In this document: positions 19,107-28,702 of the stretch, piece after piece
How the letters are laid out: each line of letters starts with the position of its first letter
How positions within the stretch are numbered: the first letter of the stretch is position 1
Origin: Gammaproteobacteria bacterium
Lineage (GTDB): Bacteria > Pseudomonadota > Gammaproteobacteria > Steroidobacterales > Foliamicaceae
DNA: 64,000 nt
Assembly: GCA_009845905.1 (NCBI GenBank)
Contig: VXYS01000009.1
Coordinates: forward strand, 372,001 to 436,000
Reading direction: 5' to 3'
Notes under the pieces: generated by a model
Told to the model about the DNA's origin: nothing
Databases searched by the model: none
What the model saw: the letters and a program-made list of their open reading frames with translations, nothing else
Position numbers and translations under genes: made by a program

Positions 19107-20188
19107 GGCGTGCGTCCCGACAGCACGACGTCCAGCGCATCCATCGAGAAGTCTCCGGTCAGGTGCGCGTCGCCCAGGCCGCGGGGCAGGATCAGCCGGA
19201 TCCGCCCTCCGGCATTCTTCTTGTCGCCGAGCATCGCCCTCTTGAGGTCTCCGGCGTCCAGATCGCCCGCATTCACCGGCAGCCCCAGACGCGTCAGAAG
19301 AGCCTCCAGGCGCCGTTGTTCCCCGCGCTGCAATTTGCCTTCGGCCACCGCCAGCCTGGCGGCCATGCACATTCCGGTGGCCACGGCCTCGCCATGCAGC
19401 CAGCGTCCGTAACCTGCCGTGTGCTCGATTGCATGCCCGAAGCTGTGGCCGAAATTCAGCACGGCGCGCCGTCCGCTGCGGTCGTGCTCGTCCTCGCCGA
19501 CGATCGCGGCCTTGATTTCTATCGAGCGCCGAACCGCATGACGCAGGCAGTCCGGATCGCGAGTCAGCAGCGCGCCAGCATTGTTTTCCAGCCACCCGAG
19601 AAACTCCTCGTCGGCAATTGCGCCGTATTTCACGACTTCCGCCAGCCCGGCCTTCAGTTCCCGGTCGGGCAATGTGTCGAGAACGCCGGTGTCGCAGATT
19701 ACCGCCCGCGGCTGGTGAAAGGCGCCGACCAGGTTCTTGCCCCACTCCGTATTGATGGCGGTCTTTCCGCCTACGGAAGAGTCCACCTGCGCGAGCAGCG
19801 TGGTGGGAAGCTGGAGGTAATCCACGCCGCGGTGATAGCAGGCGGCGGCAAAGCCGGTAACGTCGCCCACACAGCCGCCGCCCAGCGAAATCAGCGTGCA
19901 GCCGCGATCCAGCCCCAGGCGGGTCATACGGTGCAGGATTCGCTGCCAGTGCCTGATGTCCTTGGCTTCTTCCCCGTCGGGAAGGACCAGGGACTCGAAG
20001 CGATCCCCGCCCGCAAGCACGGGCAGGCGATCCAGATACAGGTCCGCGACAGTGCGGCTGGTCACCGCGAGCACGCCCCCGTCCCCGACCCATTCGTCCA
20101 GGATTCCGGGACGGGAGAGGAGGCCCTGGCCCACCAGCACGGGGTACGTGCCGGATGCCGCCTGAACTTCTATTCGATCGACGTTCAT
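19103..20188 (-). CDS. aroB: 3-Dehydroquinate synthase
   Basis: A 361-residue shikimate-pathway enzyme cyclising DAHP to 3-dehydroquinate, using NAD and a divalent metal. Recognisable blocks are LPDGEEAKDIRHWQRIL, ISLGGGCVGDVTGFAAACYHRGVDY, QVDSSVGGKTAIN and NFGHSFGHAIEH (metal His residues). It overlaps aroK upstream by 4 bases (ATGA) and leads into dgt through another overlap, so it is translationally coupled within the pil-aro run. Confidence 0.96.
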   Translation of the reverse strand: MNVDRIEVQAASGTYPVLVGQGLLSRPGILDEWVGDGGVLAVTSRTVADLYLDRLPVLAGGDRFESLVLPDGEEAKDIRHWQRILHRMTRLGLDRGCTLISLGGGCVGDVTGFAAACYHRGVDYLQLPTTLLAQVDSSVGGKTAINTEWGKNLVGAFHQPRAVICDTGVLDTLPDRELKAGLAEVVKYGAIADEEFLGWLENNAGALLTRDPDCLRHAVRRSIEIKAAIVGEDEHDRSGRRAVLNFGHSFGHAIEHTAGYGRWLHGEAVATGMCMAARLAVAEGKLQRGEQRRLEALLTRLGLPVNAGDLDAGDLKRAMLGDKKNAGGRIRLILPRGLGDAHLTGDFSMDALDVVLSGRTP

Positions 20189-20733
20189 GCCTGCTTTGAC
20201 GCGATGCCGCGTTCCTGGTTTTCCTTCAACAACTGCAGGATATCCTGTCCGACCTGCCTGACCCGGCGCCCGGTGGTATCCACGACGTGGCTGGCCACCT
20301 CAAGGTACAGCGGGCCGCGTTGCAGCATCAGATCCTTCAGAATGTCACGTTTCGGGCCCGAGGCCAATAGCGGACGATTGCGGATGTCGCGGGTCCGGCG
20401 CACCTGCTCGTCCAGGCCGCACTTGAGGTAGACCACGCTGCCGCCGGCCCGCAGTGCTTCGCGGTTGCTCTCGCGGAGAACGGCGCCTCCGCCCGTGGCC
20501 AGAACAATGTTCCGCTGTGCGCACAAGTGCTCGAGCGCCTTCTCCTCGCGAGCCCGGAACCCTTCCTCGCCCTCGATTTCGAATATCAGCGCGATGTCCA
20601 CGCCGGTCTGTTCCTCGATATACCGGTCGCTGTCGGCGAATTGCAAACTGAGGCGCCCGGCCAGCCAGCTTCCGACCGCGGACTTGCCCGATCCCATGGG
20701 ACCTACCAGAAATATGTTTCGCGACGTTGGCAT
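20185..20733 (-). CDS. aroK: Shikimate kinase
   Basis: A 182-residue kinase phosphorylating shikimate at O3. The ATG at 20733 gives the canonical N-terminus with Walker A GPMGSGKS (11-18). The frame is open further upstream only through a TTG. Substrate-binding DSDRYIEEQTG and ATGGGAVLRE and the lid block RNRPLLASGP are present. The 67 bases to the pilQ stop hold no gene. The pilQ-aroK-aroB order is conserved in many gammaproteobacteria. Confidence 0.95.
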   Translation of the reverse strand: MPTSRNIFLVGPMGSGKSAVGSWLAGRLSLQFADSDRYIEEQTGVDIALIFEIEGEEGFRAREEKALEHLCAQRNIVLATGGGAVLRESNREALRAGGSVVYLKCGLDEQVRRTRDIRNRPLLASGPKRDILKDLMLQRGPLYLEVASHVVDTTGRRVRQVGQDILQLLKENQERGIASKQA

Positions 20734-20800
20734 GGCTTGTGGTCGTCCCGGCGCAGGAGATTGCGGGATTGGCCGCAAATGGTACCCACAAACCGCTTTG

Positions 20801-22201
20801 CTATTGCTGCGGCTCGATGATTGTCGGTGTTACGAAAACGAGGAGTTCAGTCTCGTTGGAGGAATTGATGCTTGAGCGGAACAGACGTCCGAGCCCGGGA
20901 ACGGACCCGAGCCAGGGCACGCTGGATTGGGTGTCGGCATTCTCGGTTTCCCGAATTCCACCCAGCACGAGGGTCTGGCCGTCCTGCACCAGAACTTCGG
21001 TTTCGATCCGGCGCGTATCGATGGACGGAACGGCGCCCCCGCGCTCGGTGGCGACGATCTTTCCCACGCTGTCCTTGGTTACGAGCAGACGGAGGATGAC
21101 CCGGCCGTTGGGCGTAATCCGGGGCGTGACCGTGAGCCCCAGCGCGGCGTGCTTGAAATGTGTAGTTGTGGCGCCGCTGGAAGCCGCTTCCTGGTAGGGG
21201 ATTTCCACGCCCTGGCGGATGCTCGCTTCGCGCTGGTCGGAAGCGAGCACGCGGGGCGCGGATATGAGCCGGCCATGGCCCTCGGCCTGCATCGCCGCCA
21301 GTTCGAGGTCCAGCATGTAGTCGGGATGCAGCAGTGCAAGGGAAAACCTTCCGGCGGCCCCCGCAACCGGCAGATTGACGCTGTAGCGGTCGGCGACATC
21401 CGCGGCGGTCAATGCTCCTTGCCCGCCCTCGGGGTTTTCCAGCGTTTCGGCGATGCGGCTGGTGGCTTCCCCGGTTCCGGAAAGCACGAGCGAGCGGCCC
21501 TCGCCGCGGCGGTCCGCCGCCGTAACGCCCCAGCGCAAGCCCAGGTTGCGTCCGTAATTCCGGTTGGCGACCACCACGCGCGACTCGATCAGCACCTGCC
21601 TGGCTGGCAGGTCCAGTTCGGCCAGCAATTGCGCCAGCTTCTCCAGGCGGTGCGGAGTATCGTGAGCGATCAGGCTATTGGTCCGCTCGTCCACCTGTAT
21701 CGTCCCCCGTTCCGAAAGCAGCGTAAACTGACCGCCGGCGATCACGGTGGCCAGTTCGGAGGCCGCGGCGTAATTCACCCTGAACTGGCGCAACTGCAAC
21801 GTCGCCAGGGATTCCTGCGCACGCTCGGCATCGCGGCGGGCGGAGTCCCGCGCGAGGAACTCTTCGGGGGTGGCCACCACCCAGACGCCGCGGTTCATGC
21901 GCGCCTTCAGCCCCCGGGTGTCAAGTACCAGCGCGAGCGCGTCGTCATGGGCCATATCGGCGATTTCCAGGGTGATGTTGCCCGTCACGGAATCGGACAC
22001 CAGCATTTGCATTTCTCCGGCCTCCGCCAGAAGCTGCAGGGCGGCGCGGACGGGCAGTTCCCTGAAGCTCAGGGATATGCGCCCGGCTTCGTCCGCCTGC
22101 GAGAGACCGGCGCAGGCGATCGACAAGACCGCAAGCAGCCCGTGGCCGGCGGCGCGCCACCGGCGCGTTGCTCCCCGCTGCATTCGCCCGCGCCCGGTCA
22201 T
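20801..22201 (-). CDS. pilQ: Type IV pilus secretin, short form
   Basis: A 466-residue secretin forming the outer-membrane pore of the type IV pilus. After a signal peptide it goes straight into the secretin N0 domain (ISLSFRELPVRAALQLLAEAG), then an N1/KH-like domain and the secretin core (GRLISAPRVLASDQ, VLVQDGQTLVLGGI, PWLGSVPGLGRLFR). Usual PilQ proteins are about 700 residues and have AMIN domains before N0; these are absent here. The start overlaps the pilO stop by 4 bases. It may therefore bind peptidoglycan differently from standard PilQ. Confidence 0.9.
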   Translation of the reverse strand: MTGRGRMQRGATRRWRAAGHGLLAVLSIACAGLSQADEAGRISLSFRELPVRAALQLLAEAGEMQMLVSDSVTGNITLEIADMAHDDALALVLDTRGLKARMNRGVWVVATPEEFLARDSARRDAERAQESLATLQLRQFRVNYAAASELATVIAGGQFTLLSERGTIQVDERTNSLIAHDTPHRLEKLAQLLAELDLPARQVLIESRVVVANRNYGRNLGLRWGVTAADRRGEGRSLVLSGTGEATSRIAETLENPEGGQGALTAADVADRYSVNLPVAGAAGRFSLALLHPDYMLDLELAAMQAEGHGRLISAPRVLASDQREASIRQGVEIPYQEAASSGATTTHFKHAALGLTVTPRITPNGRVILRLLVTKDSVGKIVATERGGAVPSIDTRRIETEVLVQDGQTLVLGGIRETENADTQSSVPWLGSVPGLGRLFRSSINSSNETELLVFVTPTIIEPQQ

Positions 22202-23031
22202 GGCGTGTCCGGTTGCAGACGCGGCCGGCCCTCGGGGTCGTCCACGATCCGGTAACGTCGGTCGCCCACCCGTATGAAGCCGCTTTCCCGTAGCGGCTCC
22301 CGCTCTTGCCCGCCGACGTCCGCAGCGAGGTCGCCGTTCTCCCGTGGCAGCGCGCCGAAGGGAGAGGGGAGGCCCACACTCGTGGGCGGTGCTTGCGGCC
22401 CTGTCGTCTCGCCCGCGCCGATGTCGGGAAGCCAGTCGGCGCTTCTCGCTTCGGCAAAGTAGGCCAGCAGACGCGCGTCGGCGCGCAAGCGGCTATTGTC
22501 CGGACTGCCGTCCGATTCGATCGTGAACTCGACCAGTTCACGCAGTTCTCCGGCCGTGAGAACATGGCCGATGGCGCCGATGATCTGTCCGTATTCGCCG
22601 GCCAACTGCATTTCCGCGCCGAGGTGCGGGAACCGGCGGGACAATTCACCAGGCGGCTCCCAGGGCCGTACTTCCTCCACGGGCGACCCGGCCCAGGCAG
22701 CCGCAAGCGACACCGCCAGGTCCACAGACCCGGCGCCGCGCGGTATCCTGACCCCTGTTTGCCGAAGCTGCTCTTCGAGTTGTTCCAGTTCCATGCGCAG
22801 CAGTTGCGATCGCCGCTGCGCACGGCGCGCTTCCTGCAACCTTTCTTCCAGATCGGGAAGAGTCTCCGCAGTCCCGGACAACTGCGGCAGCAGCTTCCCC
22901 CGTACGCGGACCTGAAGCCCGACTGCCGTTATCAGTATCAGGAGGGAGCACGCCAGCGTGACGCTTACCCGCCTGCTCCACTGGCCCGGCTTTCCGGGCT
23001 CCACGTTGCGCAGTTCATCAAGCAGCGTCAT
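22198..23031 (-). CDS. pilO: Type IV pilus inner-membrane protein PilO with C-terminal extension
   Basis: A 277-residue protein. One membrane helix (residues about 23-43) is followed by a coiled coil with Leu/Glu/Arg heptads (LEERLQEARRAQRRSQLLRM) and the PilO ferredoxin-like region (EYGQIIGAIGHVLTAGELRELVEFTI). PilO normally ends near residue 210. Here the protein continues through a Pro/Gly linker to a short segment (GFIRVGDRRYRIVDD) that might stand in for part of PilP, since no separate pilP gene lies between pilO and pilQ. That reading is an inference. Both ends overlap neighbours by 4 bases. Confidence 0.8.
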   Translation of the reverse strand: MTLLDELRNVEPGKPGQWSRRVSVTLACSLLILITAVGLQVRVRGKLLPQLSGTAETLPDLEERLQEARRAQRRSQLLRMELEQLEEQLRQTGVRIPRGAGSVDLAVSLAAAWAGSPVEEVRPWEPPGELSRRFPHLGAEMQLAGEYGQIIGAIGHVLTAGELRELVEFTIESDGSPDNSRLRADARLLAYFAEARSADWLPDIGAGETTGPQAPPTSVGLPSPFGALPRENGDLAADVGGQEREPLRESGFIRVGDRRYRIVDDPEGRPRLQPDTP

Positions 23032-23585
23032 TCCGCGAACACTCCCGTAAGCGCGAATTCGCGTGCCTGGCCCGATTCGCTGCGTAAATGTTCAATGCGG
23101 GATTCCGATACGGTGGGCATGGCCCGGATCGTTTGAAGCAGTTGCGCCGCCGGTTCCAGGTTGCCGGCCACGCCCTGCAATTCCCAAACCGTTCCTTTGA
23201 TCGAGAGCCGCGTCAGGCGCAATTCGGGAGGGACCGCTTCGGGCAATTCCTCCAGCCAGGCCCGCACGGCCCGGTTGTGGCGACGGACTCGCTGCATTTC
23301 GGTCAGCACTGCGCCCATGTCGGCATTTCTTGCCTGCAGGTTTCGCTGTTCGGCGGCGGTTCCCCGGTGAACGGCGATGGCGGCCTGCAATTGCGCCGCC
23401 CGGCGCTCGACTTCGCGCAATTTCCGGGCGAAATGGAACTCGGTTGCGGCCACGACCGCCATTCCGGCGACAAGCCCGCAGAGCAGGGCGGTCCAGGCGT
23501 CGCGCCGCCGCGTCCTTTGCATCCGGTCGCGCCAGGGAAGCAGGTTCAGCGAACGCATCGCCCTTTCTACGCTCAGGGTAGCCAT
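23028..23585 (-). CDS. pilN: Type IV pilus assembly protein PilN
   Basis: A 185-residue single-pass inner-membrane protein. The cytoplasmic tail begins with SLNLLPWRDRMQRTRR, the NLLPWR block that binds PilM. A membrane helix (residues about 30-50), a coiled coil and a small C-terminal alpha/beta domain follow. It starts 9 bases after the pilM stop and overlaps pilO by 4 bases. It joins PilM's cytoplasmic ring to PilO in the alignment subcomplex. Confidence 0.92.
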   Translation of the reverse strand: MATLSVERAMRSLNLLPWRDRMQRTRRRDAWTALLCGLVAGMAVVAATEFHFARKLREVERRAAQLQAAIAVHRGTAAEQRNLQARNADMGAVLTEMQRVRRHNRAVRAWLEELPEAVPPELRLTRLSIKGTVWELQGVAGNLEPAAQLLQTIRAMPTVSESRIEHLRSESGQAREFALTGVFAE

Positions 23586-23594
23586 GCTTGCCGC

Positions 23595-24584
23595 TCAGGC
23601 GTGATCATTTAGCGCCAGGGCATACGCCCCGAACAATGCGGGCGCGAATTCCTTCGCGCCGTCGCCGGTGCCGCAAACCGGGGGCCCAATTGCTTCAACG
23701 GGCAGGTCCAGTTCCTCGCTCAGGGCGGTGCATGCGCCGTGAAGCAAGGCGGCGCCGCCCCAGAGAAGCATCCTCCGGGGCGGCGCGGTGTTTGGTCGCG
23801 CAGCCTGATGCAGTTGCATCGCGCGCGCGGCATGCCGGGCGAGGTCCTTGAGGAACGACTCCCTGATCCGGGCGGCGCTCCCGCCGGGCAGGGCGCATTC
23901 CGCAAGCGCCTTGTGCGTGTCGCTGTCCGACAGCCCGTAGGCGCTGCTCAGGCGGCCGGCCAATTGAGCGCAGCCGAAGGGCTGGCTGTGCTGAAAGACG
24001 GACTCGCCTCCCGAGTGGACCGTCAGGCGCAATTGCCGGTGGCCTCCGTCAAGGACCGCCAGCGGCGCATCCCGGCCGGCCATCGCCGCAATCGCGGCCT
24101 GGACCGCGAACGTCGTGACGTCCACTGCGGCGACGGACATGCCGGCCTGCGCGACTGCCCGGCACAGCGCGTCTACGGTTGCCGAGCGCGCGATCGCCAT
24201 CCGGAAACCCTGCGTCTGTCGGCCTGCCGTTTCCGCCACGTAATCGAAGGCGGCCTCGCCGAGAGGAAAGGGTGCGGCCTGGCCGGCCTGCAGGCGTGCC
24301 TGCTCTTCCGCTTCCGCGGGCGGAAGGTCTTTCGGCAGGTTGAAGCGGTGCACGATGACGTCGGCGTCATCGAGACCGACCACGGCCCGCCGGGCGCGCG
24401 GGGCGGTCCTGCGCAGGGCGTCCTTTATCACGCCTGCATGGGAATCGTGCGAGGAGTCCTCCGCGTGCGAGCGAAGCGAGAGGGCGCAGGATCGTATGGC
24501 CCCCCGGCTGAGTTCGACCACCTTGACCGCGCCCGCGCCGATGTCCAGCCCCAGCACTGCACGTGTTGGCCGCAATCCCTGCAT
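23595..24584 (-). CDS. pilM: Type IV pilus assembly protein PilM (actin-like ATPase)
   Basis: A 329-residue FtsA/actin-like cytoplasmic protein. The phosphate-1 motif is LGLDIGAGAVKVVELS at residues 11-26. VVGLDDADVIVHRFNLP and LAVLDGGHRQLRLTV supply further ATP-binding blocks. It is the first gene of the minus-strand pil-aro-dgt run and is divergent from the PBP1A gene, an order seen in many gammaproteobacteria. Confidence 0.92.
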   Translation of the reverse strand: MQGLRPTRAVLGLDIGAGAVKVVELSRGAIRSCALSLRSHAEDSSHDSHAGVIKDALRRTAPRARRAVVGLDDADVIVHRFNLPKDLPPAEAEEQARLQAGQAAPFPLGEAAFDYVAETAGRQTQGFRMAIARSATVDALCRAVAQAGMSVAAVDVTTFAVQAAIAAMAGRDAPLAVLDGGHRQLRLTVHSGGESVFQHSQPFGCAQLAGRLSSAYGLSDSDTHKALAECALPGGSAARIRESFLKDLARHAARAMQLHQAARPNTAPPRRMLLWGGAALLHGACTALSEELDLPVEAIGPPVCGTGDGAKEFAPALFGAYALALNDHA

Positions 24585-24638
24585 GGTCGCCTGATGTATT
24601 GAAACCGTCCGGGTCGAGGGAGATTCGTGCGGGCTGCC

Positions 24639-24644
24639 TATAAT
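24639..24644 (+). promoter_or_regulatory. Perfect -10 box (TATAAT) ahead of the PBP1A gene
   Basis: TATAAT lies between pilM and mrcA. No convincing -35 is found at 16-18 bases upstream. If it is a real -10, transcription would start near 24651, which excludes the GTG at 24627 and favours the GTG at 24681 as the mrcA start. Confidence 0.35.
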
Positions 24645-24680
24645 GGACAGTCGAGTCCCGCACAGCCTGGAACGTATCCT

Positions 24681-27305
24681 GTGATTACGCGGCTTCTACA
24701 GTCCAGATCGTTTATCAACGCATTCGTGAAGATATGCGTCCTGGGCGCATCGGGCGCCATCATGGGACTGATTGCGCTGGGCATGCTGATCGCCGGCGCG
24801 TATTTCTACCTCGCCCCGGGCCTGCCAAGCGTGGAGAGCATCCGCGAGGTGCCGCTGGAGATTCCCCTGCAGGCGAACACCCGGGACGGACGGATGATCG
24901 GCGAAGTCGGCGAGAGGTTCAGGACTCCGGTTGACCTTGAGGATGTGCCGGATCTGCTCTGGCAGGCCTTTATCGCCGCCGAGGACGACCGCTTCTTTGA
25001 GCATCCGGGCTACGACTACCAAGGCCTGGCGCGCGCCGCCCTGAACATGATCCTTACGCAATCCCGCAGCCAGGGGGGCAGCACCATTACCCAGTTGCTC
25101 GCCCGCGAGTACAACTACGTGGGGCGTGAACGCACGTTCGTCCGCAAGGCCAGGGAGCTGTTCCTTGCCCGGCGGCTTGAGCGCGAACTGAGCAAGGAAG
25201 AGATACTCGAGCTGTATCTCAACAAGGCTTTCCTCGGCCAACGCGCCTATGGCGTAGCGGCCGCCGCCCAGGTGTATTTCGGCAAGAACCTCGATGAGCT
25301 GAATATTGCCGAGACAGCCACGCTCGCAGCATTGCCCAAGGCGCCGTCGGCCATCAATCCGGTAAGGAACCCTCGCCGCGCCACGACTCGACGGGCGTAT
25401 GTCCTGCGCAGGCTCAGGGAACTGGACTTCATTTCGGAAGCGGAGCGAAGGGAGGCCCTGGCGGTGCCCATGGAGTCCAATCGTCACGGCCCGCGCCAGG
25501 AGGTCGGGGCCCCCTGGGTCCTGGAGATGGTGCGCAAGGAAGCGATTGCCCGCTATGGAATGGAAGCGCTGACCGGCGGATACCGGGTAACGACCACGAT
25601 CGATGCCCGCATGCAGGCCGCGGCCGAACGGGCCGTGCGCCGCGGTTTGCGGGAGTACGATCGCCGGCACGGATACCGTGGCCCGGTGCAGGCCGATCTG
25701 CTGCGCGATCTGCGGGCCGAGGGGCTGCGGACGGACGCGGAACTGCTGGAATACCTGGATTCCCTGCCGCAGGTCGCGGATGCGCGGCCCGCTCTTGTGA
25801 TGTCCTTCGGCGAGGCAGGCGAGGTCGAGGTCCTGGTCCAGGGTGCGGCCCGCGCCGAGCTGCCGTGGGAGCGGGTGCGCCGTCGGCCCTACGTCTCGGA
25901 GAATGAAGTCGGCCCGCAGCCCGACGGGCCCGCGGACATGTTTGCCGTGGGAGACCTGATACTGGTTCGCAATGCCGACGAAGGGGGCCTGGAGCTGACC
26001 CAGCGGCCGGAAGTCCAGGGCGCCCTGGTGGCCATCAATCCGCACGATGGCGGAATCGTGGCGCTTGTTGGCGGCTACGACTTCCGCCACAGCAAGTTCA
26101 ATCGGGCCGTGGACGCCCTGCGTCAGCCCGGCTCCGTGTTCAAGCCGTTCATTTACTCGGCCGCTCTGGATCACGGACTGACCGCCGCCACGGTCGTGAA
26201 CGACGCCCCCGTGGTCATACAGGACCCCACTTCCGAGACGGTTTGGCGCCCCAAGAACAATTCGGGAAGTTTCAACGGCCCTACCCGTTTGCGCGAAGCT
26301 CTCGTGCGTTCGATGAACCTCGTGTCGGTTCGCGTTCTCCAACGCGTGGGCCTGAGCGACACCATCGGCCACATCGGCGCTTTCGGCCTGCCGGATTCCT
26401 CGCTGCCGGAAAGCTATTCCCTGGCGCTGGGCTCCGGCGGCGTCCCTCCACTTGAAATTGCCCGCGGCTACGCTGTTCTGGCCAATGGCGGATATCGCGT
26501 CGAGCCCTGGCTGATCGAGCGCGTGGAGCAGGACGGCCTTCGCTACCAGGCCGATGCGGCCGTTGCCTGCCGATTCTGTGAATTGAAGGCGGAACACGTG
26601 GGTACAGGGTCGGCCGGCGCCGCCGAGTGGCTGAACGGTGGCGAACCGCGTATGCCGACCCGCCTGGCGTATACGTTTGCCCGGGTCGATCGGCTTGCGG
26701 CGCTTTACCCCGTCGCCGAGGACTCTTTCGATCCCTACGAATCGGTGGCCCAGATGCAGGCGGCGATCCTGCAGCGCAATCCGGACGTGTCCGACAGGCC
26801 CGAACTGTTCGCGGACCAGAAACTGGCCCCGCGCGTGGTGAGCGCCGAGAACGCCTACATCGTCTACGACATGATGCGCGATGTGGTTCTGCGCGGTACC
26901 GGCAGAAGGGCGCGTGCGCTTGAGCGGCAGGACCTGGCCGGAAAGACCGGCACGTCGAACGACAACCGGGACGCCTGGTTCAGCGGCTTCAACGGGGACC
27001 TGCTGGCGACCGTGTGGGTGGGCTTCGACCAGGAACGGTCGCTGGGACGCTTCGAGGAAGGCGGGCGTACTGCCTTGCCGATCTGGATCTACTTCATGGA
27101 GGAGGCGCTGGAAGGGGCGCCCGAAGCACCCCTGCCGCGCCCGCGGCGTATCGTTTCCGCCCGGGTTTCGCCCGAGACCGGTTTGCTGGCGCCGCCGGGA
27201 GAGGCCGATGCGATCTTTGAACTGTTCAGGGAGAATGCCCTTCCCGGCGCTTCGAGGGGAACATCATCCACCGACGCCGACGAAGAAGAAGAGGAACTCT
27301 TCTAA
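24681..27305 (+). CDS. mrcA: Penicillin-binding protein 1A (bifunctional class A PBP)
   Basis: An 874-residue peptidoglycan synthase, anchored by one membrane helix (residues about 16-44). The GT51 glycosyltransferase domain shows AAEDDRFFEHPGYD (catalytic Glu), QGGSTITQLLARE and ELYLNKAFLGQRAYG. An OB-like insertion precedes the transpeptidase domain, which has QPGSVFKPF (Ser485) and GKTGTSNDNRDAWF (Lys755). The start is GTG; 24681 is chosen because a TATAAT lies downstream of the alternative GTG at 24627. The protein ends in an acidic tail. It converges on gltA with 4 bases between stops. Confidence 0.93.
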   Translation: MITRLLQSRSFINAFVKICVLGASGAIMGLIALGMLIAGAYFYLAPGLPSVESIREVPLEIPLQANTRDGRMIGEVGERFRTPVDLEDVPDLLWQAFIAAEDDRFFEHPGYDYQGLARAALNMILTQSRSQGGSTITQLLAREYNYVGRERTFVRKARELFLARRLERELSKEEILELYLNKAFLGQRAYGVAAAAQVYFGKNLDELNIAETATLAALPKAPSAINPVRNPRRATTRRAYVLRRLRELDFISEAERREALAVPMESNRHGPRQEVGAPWVLEMVRKEAIARYGMEALTGGYRVTTTIDARMQAAAERAVRRGLREYDRRHGYRGPVQADLLRDLRAEGLRTDAELLEYLDSLPQVADARPALVMSFGEAGEVEVLVQGAARAELPWERVRRRPYVSENEVGPQPDGPADMFAVGDLILVRNADEGGLELTQRPEVQGALVAINPHDGGIVALVGGYDFRHSKFNRAVDALRQPGSVFKPFIYSAALDHGLTAATVVNDAPVVIQDPTSETVWRPKNNSGSFNGPTRLREALVRSMNLVSVRVLQRVGLSDTIGHIGAFGLPDSSLPESYSLALGSGGVPPLEIARGYAVLANGGYRVEPWLIERVEQDGLRYQADAAVACRFCELKAEHVGTGSAGAAEWLNGGEPRMPTRLAYTFARVDRLAALYPVAEDSFDPYESVAQMQAAILQRNPDVSDRPELFADQKLAPRVVSAENAYIVYDMMRDVVLRGTGRRARALERQDLAGKTGTSNDNRDAWFSGFNGDLLATVWVGFDQERSLGRFEEGGRTALPIWIYFMEEALEGAPEAPLPRPRRIVSARVSPETGLLAPPGEADAIFELFRENALPGASRGTSSTDADEEEEELF

Positions 27306-27309
27306 GCCT

Positions 27310-28587
27310 TCAGCGTTCCTCCAATGGAGCGTAGCTACGCGCCGTGGGCCCGAGATAAAGCTGGCGGGGCCGGCCGATCCGGGACTCGGAGTCCCCGTGC
27401 ATTTCGCACCAGTGCGCCGCCCAGCCCGCGGTCCTGCCGATCGCGAACATGGGCGTAAACATGGTCGCCGGCAGCCCCAGCGCGCGGTAGATGATGCCGG
27501 AATAAAAATCCACGTTGGGATACAGGCGCCGGTCCTTGAAGTAGCTGTCGCTCAGGGCGATCTCCTCCAGTTGCCGCGCCAGCGTGAACAGCCGCCCCTT
27601 GCCGGTCTTGAGCTCCTGCAGCACTTCATGGCAGATGCCCCGGATGATGGTCGCGCGCGGGTCGAAATTCTTGTAGACCCGGTGGCCGAAGCCCATCAGT
27701 CGGAAAGAATCTCCCGGGTTCTTGGCCTTTGCTACGTATTCCCCGATATTCTCCGGGGTGCCGATCTCTTCCAGCATCTGGATAACGGCCTCGTTGGCGC
27801 CGCCGTGCGCGGGACCCCACAGCGCTATGCACCCGGCGGCGAGCGCCGAGAACGGATTGACCCCGGAACTCCCGGCCATGCGCACGGTGGAGGTCGAGCA
27901 GTTCTGCTCGTGGTCCGCATGGAGCACCAGCAGCGTGTCGAGCGCCCTGGCCGCCACAGGATTGGGCTCTTCGCCGAACATCATGTAGAGCAGGTTGGCG
28001 GCGTAGCCGAGATCCTTGCGCGGCGCTATGGCCGGCTCGCCGATTGCGTTCCGGTAGGCCGCCGCCGCCACGGTCGCGATATTGGCGATTGCCCGGTGGC
28101 TGAAGCGCTGCCTGTGATTGGCGTCGCCCGGGTTGGCGCACTCGGGATATACGGCCGGCATCACCGACAGCGCGACCGTCAGGGTGCTCATCGGATGGGC
28201 GCCGGCGGGCATCGCGGCGATCGCATCGAGCACTTCCGGGGCGCAGTCCCGCAGGTTTGCCAATTCCTCCGAAAACGAAGCCAGTTCCCTCTGCGACGGC
28301 AATTCTCCGTTCAGGAGCAGCCAGGACACCTCAGTGAAGTTGCTGTGCTGCGCCAGGTCGTCCGCGGCGTAACCGCGATACATGAGCACGCCCTTTTCGC
28401 CGTCGACGTACGTGATCCGGCTGGTGCAACTGGCGGTGGACGCGAAACCCGGGTCGTAACTGTAGGCGCCGGTCGCCGGTGGGACGGCTTTCAGTTCCAG
28501 CGCGTCGGCGCCGAGCACGCCCGCACGGCGTGGAAGGGACACGGAGTGCCCGTCGCGGCTTACAAGTCTGTCGCCCGAATCGGTCAT
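27310..28587 (-). CDS. gltA: Citrate synthase (type II)
   Basis: A 425-residue enzyme condensing oxaloacetate and acetyl-CoA. The ATG at 28587 is preceded by AAGG at good spacing; the frame runs 47 codons further but into the leader region. Catalytic residues are visible in HADHEQN (H226), GPAHGGANEAV (H261), GFGHRVYKNFDPR (H302) and NVDFYSG (Asp), exactly three positions offset from E. coli numbering. It therefore belongs to the hexameric, NADH-sensitive Gram-negative type. A promoter and a palindrome lie in the 5' leader. Confidence 0.95.
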   Translation of the reverse strand: MTDSGDRLVSRDGHSVSLPRRAGVLGADALELKAVPPATGAYSYDPGFASTASCTSRITYVDGEKGVLMYRGYAADDLAQHSNFTEVSWLLLNGELPSQRELASFSEELANLRDCAPEVLDAIAAMPAGAHPMSTLTVALSVMPAVYPECANPGDANHRQRFSHRAIANIATVAAAAYRNAIGEPAIAPRKDLGYAANLLYMMFGEEPNPVAARALDTLLVLHADHEQNCSTSTVRMAGSSGVNPFSALAAGCIALWGPAHGGANEAVIQMLEEIGTPENIGEYVAKAKNPGDSFRLMGFGHRVYKNFDPRATIIRGICHEVLQELKTGKGRLFTLARQLEEIALSDSYFKDRRLYPNVDFYSGIIYRALGLPATMFTPMFAIGRTAGWAAHWCEMHGDSESRIGRPRQLYLGPTARSYAPLEER

Positions 28588-28702
28588 GCAACTGCCTTGT
28601 TCCAACCCGGCAGGACGGATGGCGCAGGCGTCACGAAACCGGCTCTCCGAACACCGGGATTGGCGCTCCGTTGGGGGGTGACGCCAGCCTAGGAAAGACG
28701 CG

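Noticed and set aside
19107..20093. Long minus-strand frame extending dgt to 714 residues through aroB
   Set aside because: The upstream part is a shadow of aroB in another frame; the dGTPase family begins right after the TTG at 19106.
22277..22390. Small hairpins within the 3' end of pilO
   Set aside because: Stems of 6-7 pairs inside coding sequence of high GC; no relation to the palindromic repeat family.
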